From contig JACTVF010000028.1 of NCBI GenBank assembly GCA_019695435.1, forward strand, positions 1 through 14,017: a stretch of 14,017 nucleotides of DNA, given 5' to 3'. The translations under genes were made by a program, and so were the position numbers. Positions 7,285-13,795 of the stretch are shown here, piece after piece. Source of the DNA: Methanoregulaceae archaeon (GTDB taxonomy: Archaea; Halobacteriota; Methanomicrobia; Methanomicrobiales; Methanospirillaceae). Under the pieces are notes generated by a model. It was not told the DNA's origin. It made no database searches and saw only the letters and a program-made list of their open reading frames with translations. The first letter of the stretch is position 1, and every line of letters begins with the position of its first letter.

Positions 7285-7940
7285 TTATACCGGATTCTTT
7301 TGCGCAAACCGTACCCCCATAAGAAAGGCCTTTTTGCAGTCCTTCGGGAATACAGTTTTTTTGCGCTCTGCTTTTTTCTTTGCGTCAAACATCGTGCAGA
7401 GCACCTTTGAATAGTCCCTAACTGGTACGTATCGTATGCACAGAGATGCTCCGAGTGCCCAAAGAGCCCGGCGAGGACGTTTTCGTTCGTGGCAAAGTGC
7501 AGGGTATAGCCATATTCTTTTACCAGGTTCTCAGGGATGTTCATGGTGTAGATGAACCCCGTCAGGATCTTCCTGGGGAACAGGGTGCCGTGCGGCAGGG
7601 TGTAGGTCAGGTACGGGAACATCAACCGCTCCAAGAATGACCGCATCATACCGGTATCGGTCCCGAAATAGATCGGCGATCCGAGGATGATCGCGTCTGC
7701 GTCCTGTTCAATTTTTTTAAGCAGAGGGGTGAGGCCGTCTTTTACCGCACACCTCCCGTAACTCTTCCCGCCGAGTGTCTTACAGGCAAAGCAGCTGGTG
7801 CACCCGGTATACTCCAGATCGTACAGGTGGACAAGTTCGGTCTTTGCACCCTCCGATTCCGCTCCCTTAAGGGCGTGTTCTACAAGCGTTGCGGTATTCC
7901 CGTGTTTTCGCGGGCTTCCGTTGATTCCGAGGACATACAT
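7285..7940 (-). pseudogene. Flavodoxin-like oxidoreductase broken by a single-base frameshift
   Basis: The first 173 residues are a clear flavodoxin-fold, NAD(P)H-dependent FMN reductase or Isf-like protein. The flavin phosphate loop is GINGSPRKHGNTATLV (residues 5-20). A cluster of cysteines follows, C47-x2-C50-x2-C53-x10-C64, close to the Isf pattern. The second flavin motif is GSPIYFGTD (87-95). After YDTYQ (codon at 7422-7424) the reading frame goes wrong. A one-base shift at about 7419-7421 restores a family-like C terminus, RDYSKVLCTMFDAKKKAERK and onward to FAQKNPV, ending at TAA 7285-7287. The repaired protein would be 218 residues. Without repair the frame runs to 7161 and overlaps the next gene with unrelated sequence. 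The ATG at 7940 has GAGGG upstream. This is either a recent inactivating deletion or a sequencing error; everything else looks intact, so decay would be very recent. Confidence 0.87.
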
Positions 7941-7988
7941 GATTTCGTACCCTCTTTTTGTCAGATCGATCGCCCGACCCCACCCTGT

Positions 7989-8954
7989 TCACCGCAGCCG
8001 GGCGGGCGCATTGGCGAGGTATAGCGGTGTCTCACCGGCTTTGTATCTCCTGATGTTCTCCGCGAATGCCAATGCGATGCCTTCATACGACACGTCCGTG
8101 ACGCCGGCGATATGGGGGGTGGCAATGACATTCTCACGAAAGATCGGGTGGGTCATGTCCACGGGTTCTTCCCAGAAGACATCGAGCCCGGCGCCGGCGA
8201 TATGTCCGCTTTTCAGGGCAGCAAGCAGGGCATCCGGGTCAAGGAGCCCGCCCCGGGCCACGTTGACGATGAAGGCGCCCTTCTTCATGGCGGCGATCTC
8301 TGGTGCTCCGATGAGGTGGAACCGGTCCGGGGTGTAGTTGATACAGAGCACCACGTAGTCGGCCTCCCCGACCGCCTCGCGGAGCCCGGCAAGGGGGAAG
8401 GAGCGGATGATATCCACGCCGGAGACAGTCCTGCCGGGGTGGTCGTCCACGGCCGTGATCCTGACCTTAAAACCGGCGAGCCGCCGGGCGAGTTCCCTTC
8501 CGACGCCGCCAAGGCCGACGATGCAGACCGTTTTTCCGAGGAGTGCCTGGCCGGTTGGTGACCCCCACGCGACCCTGGTGCCCAGTTCCCGTGTCGCTCC
8601 GATCTGGTTCCACCTCCGGGAGAGCATGAGCATGAGGAGGACCGCGTGTTCGGCGACCGATGCGGCATTGCCGGACTCTTCGCTCGGGATGCGTGCGACC
8701 ATGACACCGTTTCTGGTCGCGGCTTCGATATCCACGGTCTCAAGCCCGACGCCGTACTGCTGGATCAAACCAAATTTGCCCTGCCGGATGAACGCCTCGT
8801 CCACCCGGCTGACGAGCGGCACGACCACATCGGTGTCTGCGATATGGGGGCCGAGTTTGTCGGGAGGGAACGCGAGGATCTCATCGTCTGGCAGAAGTGC
8901 GGCGAGCCGTGTGCGGGCCTCAGGGAAAGCCTCGCCACAGAACAGGATCTTCAT
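7989..8954 (-). CDS. D-isomer-specific 2-hydroxyacid dehydrogenase
   Basis: A 321-residue NAD(P)-dependent dehydrogenase of the D-2-hydroxyacid family (phosphoglycerate/glyoxylate/lactate dehydrogenase group), cytoplasmic. The Rossmann motif is GLGGVGRELARRL (147-159), with Asp170 ending the second strand, which favours NAD. The catalytic triad is R234 (NVARGGLLD), E263 (FWEEP) and H281 (TPHIAG). There is no C-terminal ACT or extra domain, so it is shorter than classical SerA (over 500 residues) and need not be the serine enzyme; substrate is open. I chose the ATG at 8954, giving MKILFCGEAFPEA, the usual family start, although the Shine-Dalgarno is weak. An upstream TTG at 9002 would add 16 residues that do not look like family sequence. 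It lies 48 bases before the frameshifted flavodoxin gene and 70 bases after the unknown gene, so co-transcription is plausible. Confidence 0.9.
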   Translation of the reverse strand: MKILFCGEAFPEARTRLAALLPDDEILAFPPDKLGPHIADTDVVVPLVSRVDEAFIRQGKFGLIQQYGVGLETVDIEAATRNGVMVARIPSEESGNAASVAEHAVLLMLMLSRRWNQIGATRELGTRVAWGSPTGQALLGKTVCIVGLGGVGRELARRLAGFKVRITAVDDHPGRTVSGVDIIRSFPLAGLREAVGEADYVVLCINYTPDRFHLIGAPEIAAMKKGAFIVNVARGGLLDPDALLAALKSGHIAGAGLDVFWEEPVDMTHPIFRENVIATPHIAGVTDVSYEGIALAFAENIRRYKAGETPLYLANAPARLR

Positions 8955-9024
8955 GGTTATTTCTGGTAGGATTTTCCGGGTGATCAGTGCATCGGTTGGC
9001 AAATCTTAACGGCGGGGGGCTCAC

Positions 9025-9528
9025 TTACTGCAGTGCCGGGACCGTTTTTGCCCACGTCTCGACCCGTTTCCTGGTCGCATCGCTGCCGTACGAGGAGATC
9101 GTGATCCGGTCGCGTGCGACACTGAACAACCAGAGCGTGTCGTCCGGGTCATGGCACTGGAGGGTCACGGCGAAGAGGTCGGCGTCGGGGGTATGTTTTG
9201 CCTTCCCGCGATGCGCCATCGCATTTGCGGTATTCGAGACGACGGCGGCAATCCCGTCCTCGTACCCTTCGAGGGTATCGTAGATCTCCGAGCTTGACCC
9301 GGTCTGGAGGCGGCCGGCACCGATATACACGAATTTCGCGGTGTACATCTCCCGGATCTTCTCGACCGGCGGGTGGTTCCTGCGGCCGGTCATATACGAT
9401 GTGCACCCGAACGGGTTTTTCATGATGACGGATTGGACGAGCGCAGTAAACGCCCTGATGTCGGGAAAGGGCGTGGGGAGGTAAAGGACGGCACTTCTTT
9501 TCTCTGTCTTCGGTCTGAATGTGGCCAT
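9025..9528 (-). CDS. Uncharacterised 167-residue protein
   Basis: I do not recognise a family. The protein is soluble, with no signal peptide or membrane segment, and has the composition and codon pattern of its GC-rich neighbours, which supports a real gene. It looks like an alpha/beta fold. A strand (SAVLYLPTP) opens it; a middle part reads KFVYIGAGRLQTGSSSEIYD then a helix with GIAAVVSNTANAMAHRGKA; and a C-terminal strand-rich part (LFAVTLQCHD, LWLFSVARDRITISSYGSD) is followed by a final helix. No catalytic motif stands out. I prefer the ATG at 9528 (MATFRPKTEKR), with a GTG at 9540 as alternative; neither has a strong ribosome site. The dehydrogenase follows 70 bases downstream, so the two may form one transcript. 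Upstream lies the long palindrome-rich gap. Confidence 0.7.
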   Translation of the reverse strand: MATFRPKTEKRSAVLYLPTPFPDIRAFTALVQSVIMKNPFGCTSYMTGRRNHPPVEKIREMYTAKFVYIGAGRLQTGSSSEIYDTLEGYEDGIAAVVSNTANAMAHRGKAKHTPDADLFAVTLQCHDPDDTLWLFSVARDRITISSYGSDATRKRVETWAKTVPALQ

Positions 9529-9699
9529 GGTGATCAGCACGGGTATTTTTCACGAAGCAGCGGGGCCGTTTTTGTCACCTGCTACCTGCAATAACAGATG
9601 AACGGGCGATTGCGATACATAGTTTCCGGTTACGTTTGCCGGGCAGCCCGGGCACCCTGTTCATCCCTGAAAACCGCATCGTTTGCCGAGCAAAATGAA

Positions 9700-9731
9700 G
9701 GGGGGTCGCACAAAAAATGACATGACCCCCC
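9700..9731. repeat. GGGGGGTC hairpin repeat, copy 1
   Basis: A 32-bp unit with perfect 8-base arms, GGGGGGTC (9700-9707) and GACCCCCC (9724-9731), around an A-rich loop. Its length and arms match the unit at 10000-10031. Confidence 0.8.
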
Positions 9732-9873
9732 CTGTTTTGGGGTTTGATCGGGCCGCTTTTTTAGCATGCCGGGTCTGTTTCCCGACCGGCTAAAACTTGT
9801 TTCACGTGCGATTATTTACGGTGAAAAACAGGGGCGGAACCGGGGGGCCGGGATCGCGGGATTTTCAGGGCCC

Positions 9874-9906
9874 GGGTCGGGCTCTTAAAAAATGGTGTGA
9901 CCCCCC
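9874..9906. repeat. GGGGGGTC hairpin repeat, decayed middle copy
   Basis: The right half, AAAAATGGTGTGACCCCCC, ends at 9906 and shares TTGGTGTGACCCCCC-like sequence with the unit at 10000-10031. The left arm is only GGGTC, so the hairpin is weakened. It is probably a degenerate third copy. Confidence 0.5.
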
Positions 9907-9999
9907 TCCCCCATTTCGCAATTTTTGGCGGGAACTCTAATTTATTCTATAACGTAAAAATGGCGGTATTTTGAACTCAAAACAGGCTCGTACTTGATA

Positions 10000-10031
10000 G
10001 GGGGGTCATGCATAATTTGGTGTGACCCCCC
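10000..10031. repeat. GGGGGGTCA hairpin repeat, copy 3
   Basis: A 32-bp unit with perfect 9-base arms, GGGGGGTCA (10000-10008) and TGACCCCCC (10023-10031), and a 14-base AT-rich loop. It has exactly the same length as the unit at 9700-9731 but a different loop, so the arms are what is conserved. Confidence 0.8.
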
Positions 10032-10075
10032 CTTGATTGGAGGGGGTGCGGTGGGGTCTTTTCCAGAACGCTCTT

Positions 10076-10187
10076 GGGGGCTAAAGCCCCCGCCGCGTGG
10101 GCATCCCCCGGTTGCGATGATGCATCAGAAGGTAATACAGTATCATCGCAATGCGCAGGAGCGGTCGGGGGGACAGGCACTGTCCCC
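10076..10187. repeat. Three consecutive palindromes left of the AT-rich gene
   Basis: Three perfect inverted repeats follow each other. GGGGGCT/AGCCCCC has a 2-base loop (10076-10091). TTGCGATGAT/ATCATCGCAA has a 20-base loop (10112-10151). GGGGACA/TGTCCCC has a 5-base loop (10169-10187). The last resembles REP-type palindromes that bacterial RAYT (Y1 family) transposases act on, but no such transposase is in the window. Any of them could also act as an RNA hairpin. Confidence 0.65.
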
Positions 10188-10234
10188 TCCGTCAGATAAT
10201 TTGTCAACAAATAAGATTTTTACAGTGCCAAAAA

Positions 10235-11182
10235 TTACCAATCTTTTAACTCCTCTTCTTTACCTGTTATTTCTCGGAAAATTGGTCTTCCGCCTAAGAC
10301 CGAAATTGAAATATCAAACTCACCTCTTATGATTGGCATATTTTCGGCCAATAATTCGTAGGAAATTTTACACTTTGATTCAAGCATATTTATGTGACTT
10401 TTAAAATGTACAGTACCAAGGTATGTTTCCATTGTTGGATGAGGAAATATCAAATATTTTTGGCGATCAGTAAAAATCCCCTTCACATAAATTTTTGAAT
10501 TATCGTCTCTTATAGTTTGAAATTCATCAGTACAACGCACAATAGTTGCAGGTATTGACTCGATTTTACACAATATTTCTCGTGCAATGGATTTTCCAAC
10601 GTTTTTTACATAGATATCCCATTGGATCTCAAGGTAATTTTGTTCGGCATTATTAACATGAAAGTGATTATCCGTTAGATTCATACTCAATTTGGGTCTT
10701 CTTCTTCGACCAAAACAATCTGCAACTTCATACCCTTCCATCGGCTGTTTTTGAAAATTCAGCCTTTTGTAATATCGGTTATCATGAGCCATATAGGGTG
10801 GATTATCACCTTGAGGAATATCTATTAGAAAAATTCTCTTCGAAGGATCTGATGTTTGGGCTATTGGAATAATTTTTAATCCATCAATTTTCGGATAAAT
10901 AGTTGAAAACAATCTGCTTTCTAATGATTCTTTTTGGTATTCGGTTGAATTGCCCCAAGTAATTCTTACTGGTAGTTCATCTCTTTCTTCGACTCCAAGA
11001 ATTATTAATCCCCCAGCAGAATTTGCAAATGCCGAAACATGCTCTGACAAATCATTATCTTTAAATTTTTCAATGCGTTTGTAATCGAGGGTTAAACTTT
11101 CCTTATTTTTTTGTGCAATAAAATCTTGAACATCCGCTTCAGAAAGTTCTGATTTACGGAAATAATCTTCAATGAAACCCAT
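10235..11182 (-). CDS. AlbA_2 (Schlafen-type) domain protein
   Basis: A 315-residue cytoplasmic protein. Residues about 25-155 form an AlbA_2 domain, the putative nucleic-acid/nucleotide-binding module of Schlafen-like proteins. Seen are LTLDYKR (31-36, the usual E-F-K strand), HVSAFANSAGGLIILGVEE (48-66), the FLIDIPQG strand (118-125) and the YYKRLNFQKQPMEGYEVADC ending (137-156). Residues 160-315 are a beta-rich domain I do not recognise. It replaces the winged helix and ATPase-like C terminus common in bacterial relatives. Codon use is strongly AT-rich, unlike every neighbour, which indicates transfer. The ATG at 11182 is preceded by GGTG and by a TATA box about 25 bases upstream. A TTG at 11203 is unlikely because it sits within the promoter. 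It stands alone. AlbA_2 proteins occur in accessory and defence regions, but a defence role here is inference. Confidence 0.85.
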   Translation of the reverse strand: MGFIEDYFRKSELSEADVQDFIAQKNKESLTLDYKRIEKFKDNDLSEHVSAFANSAGGLIILGVEERDELPVRITWGNSTEYQKESLESRLFSTIYPKIDGLKIIPIAQTSDPSKRIFLIDIPQGDNPPYMAHDNRYYKRLNFQKQPMEGYEVADCFGRRRRPKLSMNLTDNHFHVNNAEQNYLEIQWDIYVKNVGKSIAREILCKIESIPATIVRCTDEFQTIRDDNSKIYVKGIFTDRQKYLIFPHPTMETYLGTVHFKSHINMLESKCKISYELLAENMPIIRGEFDISISVLGGRPIFREITGKEEELKDW

Positions 11183-11200
11183 AAGCACCAATTTAATAGT

Positions 11201-11213
11201 CAATTATATATGA
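11201..11213 (-). promoter_or_regulatory. TATA box of the AlbA_2 gene, probably giving a leaderless transcript
   Basis: On the minus strand TCATATATAATTG (11213-11201) is a strong TATA box. Transcription about 25 bases downstream would begin at or next to the ATG at 11182, so the mRNA is likely leaderless or nearly so. Confidence 0.6.
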
Positions 11214-11334
11214 GTTTTGTAGAATTTTTTATCAATTTTAGTTAAAAAATTAACAGTTAGCGGAGTGTTTAAAAAAAGCGTCGTGCAGATATCAAGTATT
11301 TATTTTGTCAATTTATCTATCCGATTAAAACTCT

Positions 11335-11340
11335 CAAAAA
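11335..11340 (-). terminator. T-run terminator after thiI
   Basis: T6 on the minus strand, about 23 bases past the thiI stop codon, followed by further T-rich sequence. This is a plausible end for the whole right-hand operon. Confidence 0.5.
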
Positions 11341-11363
11341 AGGAATAAGTCCACCTCTCGTGA

Positions 11364-12476
11364 TCACCCCGGCAGCGGCATCTTCGTCGATTCCATATTC
11401 CGCTCCATCTCTAGGATCTCCGCCAAATGAGCTTTCGTGGACGGACCCTTGGGCACCGCTTTGCAGCCGGTCGCCCTGCTCGTGGATTCATCGTAGGTCC
11501 CGATCTCCCGGGCGAGCACGATCGCGTCCGCCTTGTCAAACCCGATGAGCGGGCGGTAGACCGGGATTGATGCCGCATCTGAGAGGACGACGAGATTGTC
11601 GAGGGTCTGGCTTGCCACCTGCCCGAGCGACTCGCCGTTGACGATGCCCTTTGCCCCGACTTCCTGTGCGATCTTCTCGGCAATCCGGTACATCCGGCGC
11701 TTGCAGAAGAGGCAGGTGTACTTCTCCTGCCGGCTTCTGATCAGTTCCTTTTTTGCCGCCGCCAGATACGGGTCGTGGATCACCCGGAGCTGGATATCCG
11801 GCTGGTACTTCCGGAGCACGCTCACGACCCTTTCTGCCCGGGCGAGCACCGTCTCGTCAAGGAAGGTGTCGAGCGCGACAAAGATCGGCACGATCCTGCA
11901 GCCCCGTTTCATCATCATCCACGCTGCGACCGGGGAATCAATGCCCCCGGAGACGAGTGCAACGAGCGTCCCCTCGACCCCGAGCGGGAGGCCGCCGACG
12001 CCTTTTATCACGGTATCGTACAGGTAGCACTCGTCCTGCCGGATCTCCACGTGGATCTCCACGTCGGGCGCGGCGAGGTTCACCTTCAGGTGCGGGAACG
12101 CTTTCCTGACGAGATCGCCCAGTTCGATTGCCTTGTCGTTCGAGGAAAAACTGTGTTTTCCCACTCGTTTGATCCGCAGCGCAAACGTCTTTGCCGCAGG
12201 AAGGCCGTGTGCCCGGCCGTATTCAATGAGGGCGGTTTCGAGCGGTATGTCATGGGGCACATGCTCAACCTCCGAGAACGAGACGATCCCGAAGACGTTC
12301 TTCAGCAGCCCGGGCTGCACATCACCGGTGAGCCAGATCCTGCCCCGCTCGCTCTGGATCTTCAGCTCCGGCATCAGCAGCCGGATGTTGTTCATCAGGA
12401 CACGTTCCCACTGCCGGCGCACCGGATCCGACTTCAAAAATATCTCCGAATACCTGACCAGCCATTTCTTCGTCAT
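11364..12476 (-). CDS. thiI: ThiI, tRNA 4-thiouridine synthase
   Basis: A 370-residue cytoplasmic enzyme that adenylates uridine 8 of tRNA and replaces its oxygen with sulfur; in some organisms ThiI also serves thiamine thiazole synthesis. Residues 1-60 are the N-terminal ferredoxin-like domain and about 60-165 the THUMP RNA-binding domain. The PP-loop ATP pyrophosphatase follows, with SGGIDSPVA at 176-184. CLFC at 255-258 matches the CxxC of methanogen ThiI, reported to carry an Fe-S cluster. GESLGQVASQTLDNL is at 281-295, and Cys338 (TGCKAVP) corresponds to Cys344 of the E. coli enzyme. There is no C-terminal rhodanese domain, as in most archaea, so sulfur must come from another donor, possibly sulfide. 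The ATG at 12476 follows AAGGTGA. It lies 16 bases after DUF1894 and is the last gene of the operon. Confidence 0.97.
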   Translation of the reverse strand: MTKKWLVRYSEIFLKSDPVRRQWERVLMNNIRLLMPELKIQSERGRIWLTGDVQPGLLKNVFGIVSFSEVEHVPHDIPLETALIEYGRAHGLPAAKTFALRIKRVGKHSFSSNDKAIELGDLVRKAFPHLKVNLAAPDVEIHVEIRQDECYLYDTVIKGVGGLPLGVEGTLVALVSGGIDSPVAAWMMMKRGCRIVPIFVALDTFLDETVLARAERVVSVLRKYQPDIQLRVIHDPYLAAAKKELIRSRQEKYTCLFCKRRMYRIAEKIAQEVGAKGIVNGESLGQVASQTLDNLVVLSDAASIPVYRPLIGFDKADAIVLAREIGTYDESTSRATGCKAVPKGPSTKAHLAEILEMERNMESTKMPLPG

Positions 12477-12492
12477 CGCATCTCACCTTGTC

Positions 12493-12798
12493 TTACCTGT
12501 AACCGGCCTGTTTTTTCGTCTTTGCCGTTTTCCGGACACGTTCAACTTCTTCTTTTCCCTCAATCCGCAGGAGATAGGTCCCGTGGCAGGGTTTGGTATA
12601 GGGAAACGTGATCTTTTCCCCGTTCTCGATGCCAAGCGCAATGGGCGGGAGCCCGATGATGTACTCGTCGAAGAGCTTGTAGCCCGGTTCCACGTACCAG
12701 ACCTCAGGGTAATTCTTCTCCACGTACTCCCGGCACTCCTTGAAGGAAGCGCCCAGCGGGAGGATCTTCTCGTACTTTAAGTTCTCGATACAGCCCAT
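12493..12798 (-). CDS. DUF1894 family small protein
   Basis: A 101-residue soluble protein that I assign, from memory and from its place beside DUF1890, to DUF1894, a family of methanogens with no defined reaction. It reads as a compact alpha/beta fold: a helix with SFKECREYVEKNYPEVWYVE (18-37), a segment DEYIIGLPPIALGIENGEKI (44-63), then PYTKPCHGTYLLRIEG (66-81) and a basic tail. No catalytic motif stands out; Cys71-His72 are possible ligands. The ATG at 12798 lies inside the end of the DUF1890 gene, with a 22-base overlap, and has GGGTG upstream. Translational coupling of the two is likely. The assignment is less sure than for DUF1890. Confidence 0.75.
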   Translation of the reverse strand: MGCIENLKYEKILPLGASFKECREYVEKNYPEVWYVEPGYKLFDEYIIGLPPIALGIENGEKITFPYTKPCHGTYLLRIEGKEEVERVRKTAKTKKQAGYR

Positions 12799-13259
12799 CC
12801 AAGCACCCTGGTGATCTTCGTTTTGAGCTGCGCCGGGTTATGCACCGCTTTTTCCGTGATCGTCTCGCAGGGGAAATTGATCTCCGCTGCGAGCGGCTCA
12901 GGGTCTTTCCCGAAGACGACCACGACAACCCGGCTCTTTGGGAGCAGGTGGCACATAGTCGCCGCGTACGCGATACCTGCATCGTTATGCGCAAAAACGA
13001 TGCAGAGCGTGCAGTCCCGTTTTCTCTCGACGATTTCCCCGATACACGTCTCCAGCACGAGCGTCTTTCCGATATAGACGCTTTTCGGGTCCGAGACTTT
13101 GAGGAGGCCGAGCACCGAGGGGTTACCGGTGACGAGCACGTCCGTTCCCCGTTCACGGAGGCCGGATGCGACATAGAGTGCAAGCGCCTGCTGCACCGGC
13201 ACCTCCGGGCAGCCGAGCACGATGATCGCCGTTTCGGGCTGTGCCACCGGATCGGTCAT
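12777..13259 (-). CDS. DUF1890 family protein
   Basis: A 160-residue soluble protein of the family I know as DUF1890, found in methanogenic archaea, function unknown. The fold looks like a Rossmann-type alpha/beta sandwich: AIIVLGCPEVPVQQALALYV (11-30) is a strand, a glycine-cysteine loop and a helix, then DVLVTGNPSVLGLLKVSDP (40-58), CIVFAHNDAGIAYAATM (86-102), and VVVVVFGKDPEPLA (111-124). The last part, CETITEKAVHNPAQLKTKI (131-149), contains His140-Asn141. Cys17, His91, Asn92 and Asp93 are candidate functional residues. The ATG at 13259 overlaps the TGA of the preceding gene (ATGA), and the 3' end overlaps DUF1894 by 22 bases. The tight arrangement suggests that this protein and DUF1894 are made in equal amounts and may form a complex. 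Confidence 0.85.
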   Translation of the reverse strand: MTDPVAQPETAIIVLGCPEVPVQQALALYVASGLRERGTDVLVTGNPSVLGLLKVSDPKSVYIGKTLVLETCIGEIVERKRDCTLCIVFAHNDAGIAYAATMCHLLPKSRVVVVVFGKDPEPLAAEINFPCETITEKAVHNPAQLKTKITRVLGWAVSRT

Positions 13260-13795
13260 AGGCTCTCACCGACCTTCTTTGGCTGTACGCTGCTGCATGA
13301 GGCGCAGACGTGCTCCGCATCAGCTCCCTTGAACGGGTGGTGGCAGTACGGGCAGGTAAAGTCGTACTCCGTTCCCTCGTACGGGCAGATGGTCATGGAG
13401 AGATCGGCGAGCGGGTGGCCTTTTGCCCGGATCTCGAACTGCTTGTACCAGCCGAACGGGGCCCGCTTCACGGCAATTCCCTCGCTTTTCAGTGCCGTAT
13501 CGAGCCCATTGAGGATCTCAAGCGAGACCGCGGGCGAGCCGAGCGTGCTCGTCAGGTGGGCATACGGGTAGATGAGGACCCGGTCCACCTTCAGTTTTTC
13601 AAGCCGCACCAGCACGCTCTGTTTGGCGCTCTCGATGACATGGGCGGGGTTCTTCTCGTCGAGTTTTTCCACACAGCAGAAGAGGACGACGCACTCCTCC
13701 ATGCAGTCCTCTTTTTCCGTAATCTGTTCTGCCATCTTTGTCTTCTTCGTGGCGTGGTACCACATACGGTCTGCATGGATCGAAAGGATTTTCAC
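13256..13795 (-). CDS. Stand-alone archaeal ThrRS editing domain with C-terminal zinc ribbon
   Basis: A 179-residue protein. Residues 1-140 match the N-terminal editing domain of archaeal threonyl-tRNA synthetase, a D-aminoacyl-tRNA deacylase-like fold that clears Ser from tRNA(Thr): MKILSIHADRMWY at the start, IYPYAHL (75-81), APFGWYKQFEI (112-122) and KGHPLADLS (125-133). Residues the family uses for editing (His80, Tyr117, Lys125 area) are present. The synthetase catalytic and anticodon domains are missing. Residues 148-167 add a zinc ribbon, CPYC...CASC. The GTG at 13795 is the start: its GTGA overlaps the stop of the CBS gene, and it gives the family N terminus. The long upstream extension of this frame is antisense or off-frame to the CBS gene and is not coding. 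Its operon partners are DUF1890, DUF1894 and ThiI. A trans-editing or tRNA-binding role is inference. Confidence 0.85.
   Translation of the reverse strand: MKILSIHADRMWYHATKKTKMAEQITEKEDCMEECVVLFCCVEKLDEKNPAHVIESAKQSVLVRLEKLKVDRVLIYPYAHLTSTLGSPAVSLEILNGLDTALKSEGIAVKRAPFGWYKQFEIRAKGHPLADLSMTICPYEGTEYDFTCPYCHHPFKGADAEHVCASCSSVQPKKVGESL

Larger units (their letters stand above)
9541..10234. other. Long gene-free region rich in palindromes and G/C runs
   Basis: About 700 bp with no credible gene on either strand: the open frames here have no ribosome sites and read as low-complexity Pro/Gly. It holds three related C-run motifs, two of them clear hairpins (9700-9731, 10000-10031, with a decayed copy at 9874-9906), and three unrelated palindromes at 10076-10187. 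I looked for tRNA and other RNA gene signatures and saw none. The right edge, near 10190, passes abruptly into AT-rich DNA. Confidence 0.7.
10194..11318. mobile_element. Possible AT-rich insertion carrying an AlbA_2 gene
   Basis: Composition changes sharply from GC-rich to AT-rich near 10190 and back near 11350. Near both edges lies a 14-base element in opposite orientation: AGATAATTTGTCAA at 10194-10207, and its inverted partner at 11305-11318, which reads AGATAAATTGACAA on the minus strand. They match at 12 of 14 positions. The only gene inside is the AlbA_2 protein; there is no transposase or integrase, and I did not find a clear target duplication. Horizontal acquisition is well supported by composition. 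A defined element with terminal repeats is only a suggestion, since AT-rich DNA makes chance matches common. Confidence 0.35.

Noticed and set aside
9700..10187. CRISPR array
   Set aside because: Only two or three hairpin units with unequal spacing (about 174 and 126 bp) and variable loops; no cas genes.
9541..10234. tRNA or other structured RNA gene in the long gap
   Set aside because: No T-arm, anticodon or box C/D or H/ACA pattern could be found; the hairpins alone are not enough.
9977..10332. Open frames of 77 and 112 residues in the gene-free region
   Set aside because: Both are Pro/Gly-rich readings across hairpin repeats, with no ribosome site, and one runs into the AlbA_2 gene in antisense.
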